The notes beneath the pieces were generated by a model. The model searched no databases, was not told the origin of the DNA, and saw only the letters and a list, made by a program, of their open reading frames with translations. A stretch of DNA of 64,000 bases from Limnanthes douglasii subsp. nivea. Taxonomy: Eukaryota; Streptophyta; Magnoliopsida; Brassicales; Limnanthaceae. The position numbers were made by a program, and so were the translations under genes. The stretch covers positions 297,332,009 to 297,396,008 of the forward strand of contig JAUPFV010000004.1 in the NCBI GenBank assembly GCA_036936605.1. Reading direction: 5' to 3'. How positions within the stretch are numbered: the first letter of the stretch is position 1; the number at the start of each line of letters is the position of its first letter. Of this stretch, positions 44,601 to 54,981 are shown in pieces.

Positions 44601-46324
44601 TTTCGAAGGCCAATGCGGTTGGATGTTGGCAGAACTTGTTCCAAACATAATATATATAAGTGACAAATATTCATTGTTCTTACAAAACTTATCCTATCTC
44701 ACACAATTGGAACAATACATGTTCAAGTCATTACAAAAAGAGGCCCTACTGGGCCATGCACAAAAAATCAAATAAAAAAAAACAACCAACTCAATCTGTA
44801 TTTTTCGAAGAGTCACTCCCCTCGCCCTCTGAGTCTTCACTCTCACTAACAACTATTTGGGGAGGGAGAAGTTCTGGGGGGACAAGCTTCCAGAAATGCC
44901 CCAGGTTATATTCAGGATGTTCAGCGTATATTTGGGTCAATAAGTCGGCTCGAGTCGCGGCATCCCGGGCTTGCAAGTTCTTCGAACATGTGGCTGCATA
45001 AGCATCCACAACCTTCTCCTTCGCCTCCTCGACCTCTATAGGGAAACCTTTGATCTGTTTCTCCAACTTATCGCGCTCTCCAACTACCTTTCGAAGAGCC
45101 TCCGTACATTGCTCGAATCCATCGCAAGCCAAGCAATGCCCCTTTTTGTATTCAGCTATCATCAGCTCCTGGGCATCAGTCTTATCCTTATACAAGTCCC
45201 TCTTTTTGACAACACCTCTCGAGCATTGTTACGTAGTTCTCAGAAGCAGAAAGACGCTTGTACAAGGCGTCGGCTTGGCCCTCGATCACTGCATATTGCT
45301 TCTTCGCCTCTTCGAGCTGAGAGGCAGCCAACGATGGCTTGAATTTGTAATAATTTTTGCGTTTCTCCAGATGGCGAATTTTATTTCCTCTGTTCACTGA
45401 GGTGTGCAGCAGTCTTCGAAGAGACATTGAGAAATCGTCATCCAAGGGAACTTCAAAAGAGCTCGAGGGAGATCCGAGCTCTGGAGAGTCAAATTCTGAA
45501 AATCTACCTCCAACAATTTCTGGATCAAGGAGTTGAGGTGGGTTACTCCCAGGCATGGGGACAGGCGCCAACCTTGGGTTATGTTCGAAGGAGGTTGGTT
45601 GGGAAGCCTTAGTGAGAGGCGAGCGTCGGGATTATTGAGAATTTTCTCTGGACGAGGGCACACCCTTATTCTCTGAATCACTTGCAATTTCATGAACCTC
45701 CATCTCCAGATTTGCCTCTTCATAATGGTCAAGAGTTTCTCCCCCCCTCTGATCGTTCTTCGATGGGCTCGAGCAGGATGCCCTTACCCTTATCTTTTTT
45801 CTTCATATCCTTCTTCGAAGGAGCAGGGGGAGGAGGATCAATGTTTGCAGCAGTTGCATTGGCATCCTTCCTCAAAAAAATAGAGGGAGGGGGATCAATA
45901 TTAGTTGAAGTAACAATGGTGGGTCGATGAGGCTGAGAGTTCGACCCCCCAGCTTCGTTCGAAGGGGGCTGTTGAACATTCACAGACCCTTCGATGTTCA
46001 GTTGTTGGGTCGCTGGTACTTCATCTTCTAGAGGCTCTCCCAGGTGGCTCTGCAAACGGGAGCGTTTGGGCAAGTAGATCACCACATCTTTTTGGCTGCA
46101 CCGGTCTAGCACCTCTCGTTCCGAAGGCGGAGCCATTAGTCCCCTCATACTTATGCGATCTTGGGGGTTGAGCCTCCAGAGTCGACTCCCAGCCAAATTG
46201 TTGTCCACAAAACAAAGGCGGAATCGATTGTCCCAATGCTCCTTTGCCCACAAGCGGAGGTTGGTAAATACAATGGCAGCTCCCTCGACATAGTTGGTGT
46301 AGGGCTTGGACACCCCAGTCATAG

Positions 46325-46470
46325 CTGTAACAAGTAAATAAACGTCAACACAACATACAAATTCGAGGGAACATATTACTTCAAAGGCATACAAGTTGTC
46401 GAGGAGCTTTTGAGAAAGCATAAGTTTCGAAGGCCTAAGTTCGAAGGATAGAAGTTGGGGGAATACTTAC
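46325..46470 (-). other. Predicted intron of the element C aORF (146 bp)
   Basis: GTAAGTATTC...TTGTTACAG on the minus strand, at the same phase-1 position as the B and E introns. Confidence 0.8.
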
Positions 46471-47341
46471 ACTTCATTGTCCACTTTAGTGAGAGTTTGT
46501 GAGGATTCGAAGGAGTGGCTTCTGATCCGGTCTCCCAGCAACCAGAGAAAAAGAGGAATTGTTGCCTCCATTTTTTGTCGGCCTCCAGTAGATCCTTCGA
46601 TATTTTCTGCCCTCGATTGAATGTCAATGAATAGAAGGGCAAGTAAGGATTTCGGGCAAGACCGGCAAGGCCAATGAGTTGCTCCAATGAAAATTCTTGG
46701 CCTGAGAGCCTTGAGGCCATTATGCAGGACATTAATGTGAACCACATATTGGGCCCAACTTGTGAGGGGCATAGATCTATCTTCGAGAGATACTCAATAA
46801 AGAAGGGGTCTAAGGGATACCTTAACCCCCAGTTCATGATTTCTGTGTAGACCACCACCTCGTGATCCCTCACAGATAAGGGTGTCTCTCTCTCAAAAGG
46901 AAATCTAATGTTGATATATTTGGGGATATCCCATCGAGCCCTCAACATCGTCTCCTCATCCCTCAAAAAGTACTTGTACTTAATATTGGCAAGGGCCACC
47001 ATGTGCTTATTCTCAATGCCACGAATGTTATTGCCGGCAATATTGTCTAACTCCAAGGGCAACACAATATCCCCCTTCAATTTTGGAGCAATCCGGCGAG
47101 CTTGCTCCTCGGATATTGGTATAGAGGAAGTTGTTGCACCGTTCGCAGGGCCCGAGGAAGGGGTAATGGGCAATCTCTGTTCGAGGGGCTTATTGAGAGG
47201 TTTCGTAACTTTAGGGTCTAAAGTTTCTTCGTGTCTAATGCGCATGTCTTCCTCGGTAATAAGCGTCCTCGGAAGGGAGAATTGAGTTCCACGAATGGTC
47301 ATGGAAGGCGTGGAGGGCAGACTGGACACATCTGTTCCTTG

Positions 47342-47475
47342 TCTTCGAGGAGGACTGCCAGAATTACGATGAAGGTCTTGGTTTCGAGGAGGACTACCAG
47401 AATTACGATGAAGATCTTGTCTTCGAGGAGGACTGCCAGAATTACGTTGAAGGTCTTGGTTTCGAGGAGGGCTCC
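47342..47475 (-). repeat. 39-bp coding minisatellite in the element C aORF
   Basis: About 3.5 copies encoding SPPR(R/N)QDLHRNSG-like 13-residue units. E carries about 7.5 copies at the same place; B has none. Confidence 0.9.
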
Positions 47476-47944
47476 TCGACGTCCTTCGAGGAGTAGCAGA
47501 TCTTTCAAGGGGATTTTCAACATTGGTTGGGGCAGTAGGTTCTCGAATAGTTAGGGGAGCTTCCCTGGCCCGTTTACGCTCATGGGAGCCTCTTTTGTCT
47601 CTGTTGGATTTCTTCCTCTTCGAACCTGACGAATGTTTGTGCGATCTATCTTTGTGCGATCTCTCTTTACCCATTTCTCTGGGGGGGTTTGATTCGTTGA
47701 GCAAGCTTTGTCGAGCTATTTCGCGGGGAATAATGGCGGTTGAGTTGTTCGAAGGAGGCCAGACACCAAAAAAGGTTGTAGTCGATGGTGGGGGATGAGG
47801 TCTTACGTCTTCACCAGCAGCAACCCTCTCTTCGAACCGTTTACTAATCAGCAACCACTCAGGAATTCGACGGGGCTTGTTCGCCAGCTTTATCTCTCTA
47901 GAAATAATTGAACAGAAGTTGCATTAATGAAGAAAGAAGATTAG

Positions 47945-48016
47945 TATTTATAGAGACTAGTGGGCTTTCTTGATAAATGAAGCCCGGGGACATTTTCATG
48001 GTGTTTGCCTAGGGGT
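47945..48016 (-). promoter_or_regulatory. aORF promoter: CCCCTAGGCAAAC box and TATAAATA, element C
   Basis: Minus strand: ACCCCTAGGCAAAC at 48016-48003 and TATAAATA at 47952-47945, 50 nt apart. Confidence 0.72.
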
Positions 48017-48258
48017 ACGATGGTCCACATAGGTGGACATTGTTCTGCCAACTAGCTACAGAAGAAGGTGAAGAGTTTTGAGTCAGAGATTGTCAGGGGA
48101 AGGGGAAGAGTTTTTAGACAGAAGTGTCAGAAGAATTGGTACCGTTTCTTAAGAAGTGTGCTGACACAAGTGTTTATCAATGACGTCATCAATCCTAGCA
48201 CCTTTTTCGCCAAAGTATGCAATTATCCGAAGGCCACTTTGCTTAAAACGTTGCAAGG

Positions 48259-48273
48259 ATTGAGGGGGCTACT
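48259..48273 (+). other. Second polypurine-like tract, element C
   Basis: ATTGAGGGGGCTACT, about 270 bp before the LTR-proximal tract, preceded by GTTGCAAGG as in B and E. Confidence 0.55.
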
Positions 48274-48503
48274 CGGTTAGTAACAGAGGTTTGAAGAGGA
48301 CTCGATTAGTAACATAGGTTCGAGGAGGCCTTATAGATACTCAAGGAGGTTTGCAAACCATTCGAAGAGGCTTGTAGATACTTAAAGAATTCGAAGGAGT
48401 GGTTTATGGCCCCGGCAATTCGAAGGGTTTGGGAAGCGATCTTTCGAAGAAGGACTTATAAAGCTCGGAGAAGAAGTGATTTTGGCCTGTCAGGAGAATT
48501 ATT

Positions 48504-48544
48504 CAGTCTTAGCAAAACGATTTTTACTAAGACTGGGGGGATAC
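48504..48544 (+). other. Polypurine tract with adjacent hairpin, element C
   Basis: CAGTCTTAGCAAAA (48504-48517) pairs with TTTTACTAAGACTG (48522-48535), directly followed by GGGGGATAC and the 3' LTR. Confidence 0.82.
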
Positions 48545-48986
48545 TGATGAGGAAGAATAAAAGACAAGGGCCAAATTGTAAAGAAGAAACTTGATAGAAT
48601 AAAATAGCAAAAGAAAAGTAAGATAGGAGGAAAATGTATAGAAATAAATGTATAAGGGCTAACATGCATAGAAATAAATGTATAAGGGCCAAAATGTATG
48701 GATTGTAAAGATATAGCCAAAATAGGAAGAAAGCAAAAAGCAGGGACCAAAAGATGTAATTAAACCGAATTAAAGTGTGTGGGGTCCGCAATTGTACTAT
48801 AAAAGGACCACACACGCTTCACGAATCCCGAGATGAATAGTACGAGACTTTCTCTCTCTAAATTGTGTAGCAAGTAGCTCTTTCTCTCTCTAGATCTGAC
48901 ACACAAATATTTCTCTGTCACCAAATCCTCTATCAACAGATCTTCGCATAACAAAATCACCCTTGGATAACCTTTGTACTCTTCAC
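48545..48986 (+). repeat. 3' LTR of element C (442 bp)
   Basis: Nearly identical to 37406-37844. It is followed by the CACGT target copy. Confidence 0.97.
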
Positions 48987-48991
48987 ACGTC

Positions 48992-49870
48992 GTGTGCAAA
49001 GTGAAGTTATAACATTAGTTCCATTACATTTTTATTTTGATAATCGATGAATTGATTTAGTGGGTCTTTTACCTATGACAAGTGGAAAAATAATTCTTTA
49101 TTGTACCATTTTACGTAGTGAATTTGAAGCTAAGTCATCAAGAACACGCGCATAAGACGAATTTTTTTTAGTAATATTTTATGTAGGGATGGAGTACCTC
49201 AGATATTGATGACACACAATGGTTCACAATTTAAGAATGATTTGGTTATATATTTTGATGAAAAATATAGAGTGAAACATCACTTTTTTTCCTCGTATTA
49301 CCCTCAAGATAATGGTCAGGTTTGAGTTACTAAGAGAACTATAAACAATTAAACAAAAAGGAAACTTGAGTTAGCCAAAAGAAAATGGTTACATTTTATA
49401 AAAAAAAATTATGATCATATAGAACAAGTCTACAATCAGCTACAAATGAAGCTTCATTTGCTTTAGTGTAAGGTATGGAAGCAATAATACCAACACAAAT
49501 TATGATTTAAAATTATAGAATTACTTTTTATTCATCAGATGTGAATAACGATGAAAGAAAAGTTTTTCTTGATTTGATAGAATAAATAAGAAATCAAACA
49601 TTTGTACGAGGTGGATATAATAGGGGGGGGGTTATAAATAGTAGGTTTGATTCGAAACTAAAATTAAAGCGTTTAAAAAGTATTTTGTTTTAAAAAAATA
49701 TCTCTAAATAAATAAAAATAATAATACTGGAAATGTTGCACCTAAATGGGATGGATTGTTCAAGGTTGTTCCAAAGAGATATCATAGAAGTTAGATGCTC
49801 AAAGATATGAATAGAACGTATTTCAATATCTTTGGAATATTTAATATTTAAAATTGTACAAAAATCTAGT
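48992..49870 (+). pseudogene. pol: Element D pol, third piece (integrase core and C-terminus)
   Basis: It resumes after element C. Broken frames read IDLVGLLPMTSGK, an HNGSQF-like core motif, SSYYPQDNGQV (compare FHPQANGQV), and at the end RTYFNIFGIFNI, which resembles the LKxPWNIEHLK ending. Many stops. Together with 24600-25929 and 36597-37405 it rebuilds one collinear, ancient pol. No aORF or LTR of D is recognised after it. Confidence 0.78.
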
Positions 49871-52187
49871 ATAATCAGCTCAATGCAATATTTTTTCTCA
49901 CTTTGATAGCGCGATGAGGTTTTCTAATGTGACATTATAAAGGGAAATTATTAATATAAATTTTTTACTATTAATATTTATTTAATTAGTTCGTATTAAG
50001 TTAAAGTATGAGATCAAAAAAGCATTAAGTATGAGAGAAAAGATAAAGTAAGGTTAAAGAGGAGGTTAAACATGGGAAATATAATATTATATGTGAATAA
50101 AATCTTATATGAATAGTAAGTAAAAATAATATATGATTGGTCTAGCATGCATACCATAATTATAGTAACTCTAAAGTATGAATATCTGTTAGTAATATAA
50201 ATAAAACTATACACTAGTACAAAACAAAAGTATAAACTTACTTCAAGAGCAATCTTAGTTTGTCGTTTGAAAATTTCAAAGGTAGTTTCAAGAGAGGTGT
50301 ACCAGCCACTGAGACATAATGCGAAGTACTGATTGAGTATGAATTTGGGATTTAAAAATGATGACGACCTAATAAAATCCCTTGAAGAGTGTATGATGGC
50401 CAACGACGGGGATGTTGTAGGAAGTGTAGTTTTACATTTTCGAATGTTTTAACGATGCACTTGTTTTTTGCTGAAGTTGTATGTTTTGATTATGGGACAC
50501 AATAGTATTTTTTAGCAGAATGAGGGGTAGAATTTCTTTTCATGGTATTGTTAGTTGTTCTAAAGGTTTTTTTATAGAATGAGTCTCTTTAGTTGATTTA
50601 GAGGGTCCTTTATTTTTTGTTACAAAATGCATATTTCTTTGATGCGTTTTATTTAAGTGGGATAAAAATATCTACATCATAATAATCTTCAACATTTACA
50701 CGGTAGTATAAAATGTCTCTTGTATCGTCTACTGTAGCAACAACCTCGATTTGAGAAACGATGATAATCCAATCTCTTGTCATTTTCAACTTTGTCGCAG
50801 ACTAATACCCTCAAATAATAAAGTTTTATATTATAAATAGGAAATGATATTCATCTTTCTAAATTCCGAATGCAACCTTAGATAATATTTTTAAGACTAA
50901 TTTGTTATGAACAATTTCATTAAGTTTTGAGTGATAACAACATAAGATACAAAATGATGAGACAAAATATATAACATATTGATCTTGGAAAATGTATTTA
51001 TTTGTTACACGTTTGCATTCATTTTATTTCAACTTGTCTAAAACTGTAGTGTATAGTGGATTTCCAAAAACCACCGATATAAAAGAAGTTCTTCTTCCAT
51101 AAATCGTCTGAATCAAAGAGTCTTAGGATACAGGGAAATTTACTTAGGGTTACATAATAGAAATGATCTCTCGAGACTTTTCACGTATTAAGAATGCCGC
51201 TAATACTGATATGAATTATAAAAATATTAGAATCCATGATTACACTAATGGGTATTCTCCAACAAGTATGGGTAAATTGAGAGGGGAAATTATGTAAGAT
51301 TTTAAAAAGCTATGTGATTAGAAGATGAAGAGGAAATCTAAGTCCCTGATTCATAAGCTGCTAAAAACCCAAATTTTATCTCTTACAAGTTAATGAGGAA
51401 AGTCGCATTCTTTGGGCAATCTAAAAACTATGTTGTGAGGTTTTTCCCATTTATACCTAATATATGCTAGCTATAATTCATCAAAATATTCATAAGGTTT
51501 ATTTGTGCTATAAGAAATTATCAAAAAGATCAAGATCAACTTTGTCATATTCTAAAAATTCGCATGATGGACATGGAATTGTATGTTCGTCTGAAAAAAA
51601 TGATTTTTTTTATGATATTTGAATGGTTGGATCAATTGGTGTGGTGATTATTAGTTTCCATCGATTCATATATGTTATTTTATTTTCTATTCTTAATGGC
51701 TCGTCAAAAGCAATACATCTTTTAAACATTTTTTTTTTCAGCGGGTGTCACTTATCGATAGTTTTTATTCGTAGACATGTTTTTAGAATAGTAAGACGAG
51801 CTAGAATTTATGCTACATGAGCTAATGGAATCATTATCTAAATCCTCAAGCGATCCACTTTGATGGCCATTTTTAGAGTCATATTGGTCTACATACATAC
51901 TACAAGAAGAAGAAAAGAGTTCCCAAGGAACTTCGATTTTTACCTCATATTAAAGTAAAAATCTATAAAAAATTTAGTCAAAAGTAAACTAAATAAAATA
52001 AAATAATACATTTTATGGAGACAGATGACGAGCAACTGAAAGCTTAAGAGGTTGGATTCTTGATAAATTTTAAGAGAGAGAACACTAAAGATAAAAATAA
52101 GTTTAATATTTATAGAAAAAGTAATGATCCTTAGATTAAGAGTAGGTTTTACGGTCTTTAAATAAGCGTGTGAGTTTAAGTGGTGTG
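49871..52187. other. AT-rich spacer, possibly the decayed 3' part of element D
   Basis: No gene is recognised. A minus-strand frame at 50014-50403 begins MAIIHSSRDFIRSSSFLNPK and contains an internal GTAAGT, but matches nothing I know. Short T-rich runs occur throughout. Confidence 0.45.
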
Positions 52188-52589
52188 TGAAGAGTGAAAA
52201 GATGGTCCGGGGGTGATTTTGTTATGTGAGGATTTGTTGATAGAGGATTTGGTGATAGAGGAATACTTGAGTATTAGATCTAGAGAGAGAAAATGCTAAA
52301 AAGGTAGAGAGAGAAAGTCGTACTATTCATCATGAAATTCGTGAAGCGTGTGTGGTCCTTTTATAGTACAATTGTGGACCCCACACGCTTTAATTCGGTT
52401 TATTACAACTTTTGGTCCCTACTTTAAGGTTCCTTCCTATTTTGGCTATATCTTTGCAATTAACGCATTTCAGCCCTTATACACTTATTTCTATGCATTT
52501 TGGCCCTTATACATTTATTTCTATGCATTTCGGCCCTTATACATTTATTTCTATGCATTTCGGCCCTTGTCTTTTATTCTCCCTCATCA
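52188..52589 (-). repeat. 3' LTR of element E (402 bp)
   Basis: Minus strand TGATGAGGGAGAATAAAAGA...CACTCTTCA. The TATA box lies inside the palindrome 52344-52358 with 52376-52390 (14 of 15 bases complementary). Confidence 0.95.
52465..52571. repeat. 30-bp minisatellite inside the element E LTR
   Basis: Units starting GCATTTCGGCCCTTATACAT at 52465, 52495 and 52525 and a partial one at 52555. C has two copies of the related unit. Confidence 0.92.
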
Positions 52590-52631
52590 GTAGCCCCCCA
52601 GTCTTAGTAAAAAATTGTTTTGCTAAGACTG
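52590..52631 (-). other. Polypurine tract with adjacent hairpin, element E
   Basis: The minus strand reads AGACTGGGGGGCTAC before the LTR. CAGTCTTAGTAAAA (52599-52612) pairs with TTTTGCTAAGACTG (52618-52631) except one position. Confidence 0.82.
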
Positions 52632-52845
52632 AATAATTCTTCTGACCGGCCAAAATCTCTTCGAAAAGTTGCTCCTTCGAACTTCATAAGTCCCTTAGAC
52701 GAAAAGGTTGCTCCACGAAACCTCTTTGAATAACTTGAAAGCCTCCTCGAATTTCTGCAAGGATCCCTTCGAATCTCTGTCTTCGAATTGCTCGAAGGCC
52801 TCCTCGAATATCTACAAAGATTCCTTCGAATTTCTGTTATACTGA

Positions 52846-52860
52846 GTAGCCCCCCCAATC
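52846..52860 (-). other. Second polypurine-like tract, element E
   Basis: The minus strand reads GATTGGGGGGGCTAC, about 250 bp inside the LTR-proximal tract. Confidence 0.55.
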
Positions 52861-53094
52861 CTTGCAACTTTTTCAGCCTGATCGTCATCGGATAATTAGG
52901 TACTTAGGCGAAAAAATGTTGCTAGGATTGATGATGTCACTGTACCAACAACGATGTCAGCATGTTTTTGGAGAAACGGTACCAATTCTTTTGTCAGAAA
53001 ACTCTTCCCATTCCCTGACAATTTCTGACACAAAACTCTTCACCTTCTGCTATAGCTAGGTGACCGAGCAATGTCCACCTATATTGACCATCGT

Positions 53095-53167
53095 ACCCCT
53101 AGGCAAACAACTCAAAAATGTCCTCGGGCCTCATCTGTCAAGAAAGCCCACTAGTATTCTATAAATA
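53095..53167 (+). promoter_or_regulatory. aORF promoter: CCCCTAGGCAAAC box and TATAAATA, element E
   Basis: ACCCCTAGGCAAAC at 53095-53108 and TATAAATA at 53160-53167, 51 nt apart. Confidence 0.72.
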
Positions 53168-53643
53168 CCAACCTTTTCCTTCATTACTGCAACTTCTGTT
53201 CAATTAGTTCTAGAGAGATAAAGCTGGCGAACAAGCCCCGTCGAATTCCTGAGTGGTTGCTGATCAGTAAACGATTCGAAGAGAGGGTTGCTGCTGGTGA
53301 AGACGTGCGGCCTCGTCCCTCGCCACTGACTACAACTTTTTTTGGTGCTTGGCCTCCTTCGCAAAACTCAACCGCCATTATCCCTCGAGAAGTAGCTCGT
53401 CAAAGCTTGCTCAGCGAAACAAATCCTCCAATAGAAATGGGCAAAGAAAGGTCTCACAAGCATTCATCAGGTTCGAAGAGGAAAAAATCCCATAGGGATA
53501 GAAAAAGTTCTCACGATCGAAAGCGGGCCAAGGAGACTGCCCTAACAATTCGAGAGCCCACTGCCTCAATTAATGTTGAAAATCTCCCCCAAAGGTCTCC
53601 AAGTCCTCGAAGGACTTCGAGGAGTCCTCCTCGAAACCCAGAA

Positions 53644-53934
53644 AGTCCGCTTCGAAGGCAAACCTTGCATCATAACACTGATAGTCCTCCTCGAAGGCAA
53701 GACTTGGAACGCAATACTGAAAGTTCTCCTCGTAGGCAAAACTTGGGGCAAAATACTGCAAGTCCTCCTCGAAGGCAAAACTCGGGGCAAAATACTGCAA
53801 GTCCTCCTCGAAGGCAAAACTCGGATCATAATACTGAAAATCCTCCTCGAAGGCAAATCTTGGAACACAACACTGAAAATCCTCCTCGGAGGCAAAACTC
53901 GGAACACAATACTGAGAGTCCTCCTCGAAGACAA
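53644..53934 (+). repeat. 39-bp coding minisatellite in the element E aORF
   Basis: Units at 53644, 53683, 53722, 53761, 53800, 53839, 53878 and a partial one at 53917, each encoding about SPPRRQNSEHNTE. The frame is kept throughout. Confidence 0.95.
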
Positions 53935-54799
53935 GGAACGGATGTGTCTAGTCTGCCCTCCACACCATCCATGACCATCCATGGTACTCAATTCTCCCCC
54001 TCAAGAACACTTATCACCGAGGAAGATATGCGGATTAGGCATGAAGAAACATTAGACCCCATAGTTATGAAACCTTTCAACAAGTTTCTCGGACAGAGAA
54101 AGCCTATTACCTCCTCGTCAGGCCCTGCAAATGGTGGTACCTCCTCTTCGGCAATATCCGAGGAACAAGCTCGCCGGATTGCGCCAAAATCTAAGGGGGA
54201 TGTGACTTTGCCCTTGGAGTTAGATAATATTGCCGGCAACAATATCAGGGGCATTGAGAATAAGCACATGGTGGCCCTTGCAAATATCAAGTATAAGTAT
54301 TTTTCGAAGGCAGAGGAAACAATGCTTAGGGCTCGATGGGGCATCCCTCAATATGTCAATATCAGATTTCCCTCCGAAGGAGAGACGCCCTTATCTGTGA
54401 GGGACCATGAGGTGGTGGTCTACACAGAAATCATGAACTGGGGGCTAAGGTATCCCTTAGACCCCTTCTTTATTGAATACCTCTCGAAAATAGATATATG
54501 TCCCTCACAAGTTGGGCCCAATATGTGGTTCACATTAATGGCTTGCATAATGGCCTCAAGGCTCTCAGGCCAAGAATTTTCACTGGAACAAATCATTGGT
54601 CTTGCTGGTCTTGCTCGAAACCCTTACTTCCCCTTCTACTCATTGACATTCAACCGGGGGCAAAAAATGTTGAAGGATCTTTTGGAGGCAGATAAAAAAT
54701 GGAGGCAACAGTTCCTCTTTTTCTCTGGTTGCTGGGAGACCGGCTCCCAAGCCACTCCTTCGAATCCACATAAGCTCTCCTTGAAGTGGACCATGAAAT

Positions 54800-54981
54800 G
54801 TAAGTACTCCTCGAATCATTATACGCCCTCGAATTTGAAATTTGTCAGTCTACATTTCTCTAAGTTTATTACTCCTTCGAATCTCATAAGTGTCTACGAA
54901 AAATTGACACCCTCGAAGACACACGTGTCTTCGAACAACATATTCTGTGTAACCATTCTTATCCTTTGTTATTTGTTTCAG
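54800..54981 (+). other. Predicted intron of the element E aORF (182 bp)
   Basis: GTAAGTACTCC...TTATTTGTTTCAG with a good pyrimidine tract. Joins ATGAAAT to CTATGACC in phase 1. Confidence 0.82.

Larger units (their letters stand above)
44791..47890 (-). pseudogene. Element C antisense accessory gene (aORF), two exons, broken
   Basis: Minus strand. Exon 1 (about 47890-46471): IPEWLLISKRFEERVAAGED, basic region MGKERSHKDRSHKHSSGSKR, a Ser-Pro-Pro-Arg repeat, then the Transposase_28-like domain (GNNIRGIENKHMVALANIKY, NWGLRYPLDPFFIEYLSKID, PNMWFTLMSCIMASRLSGQE, WRQQFLFFSGCWETGSEA). Intron 46325-46470. Exon 2: MTGVSKPYTNYVEGA, LPKRSRLQSHLGEP, a coiled coil (YKFKPSLAASQLEEAKKQYA), HPEYNLGHFWKLVPPELLPP and an acidic tail. 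Frameshifts near 45730 and 45195 break exon 2. The first conserved ATG is at MGKERSHK; homology begins upstream without an ATG, so the start is uncertain. Function unknown. Confidence 0.82.
37406..48986 (+). mobile_element. Element C: Tat-lineage (Retand-like) LTR retrotransposon, full length, inserted in element D
   Basis: 11,581 bp with a CACGT duplication (37401-37405, 48987-48991). LTRs of 439 and 442 bp differ by 3 substitutions and one 3-bp indel, so insertion is recent. The plus strand has gag-protease, UAG and pol; the minus strand has the two-exon aORF. gag-pol has several premature stops, one frameshift in gag and a C20 tract after the gag stop. Confidence 0.97.

Noticed and set aside
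50014..50403. 129-codon minus-strand frame as a gene or aORF of element D
   Set aside because: AT-rich, no match to the aORFs of A, B, C or E, and only a chance-like GTAAGT as splice signal.
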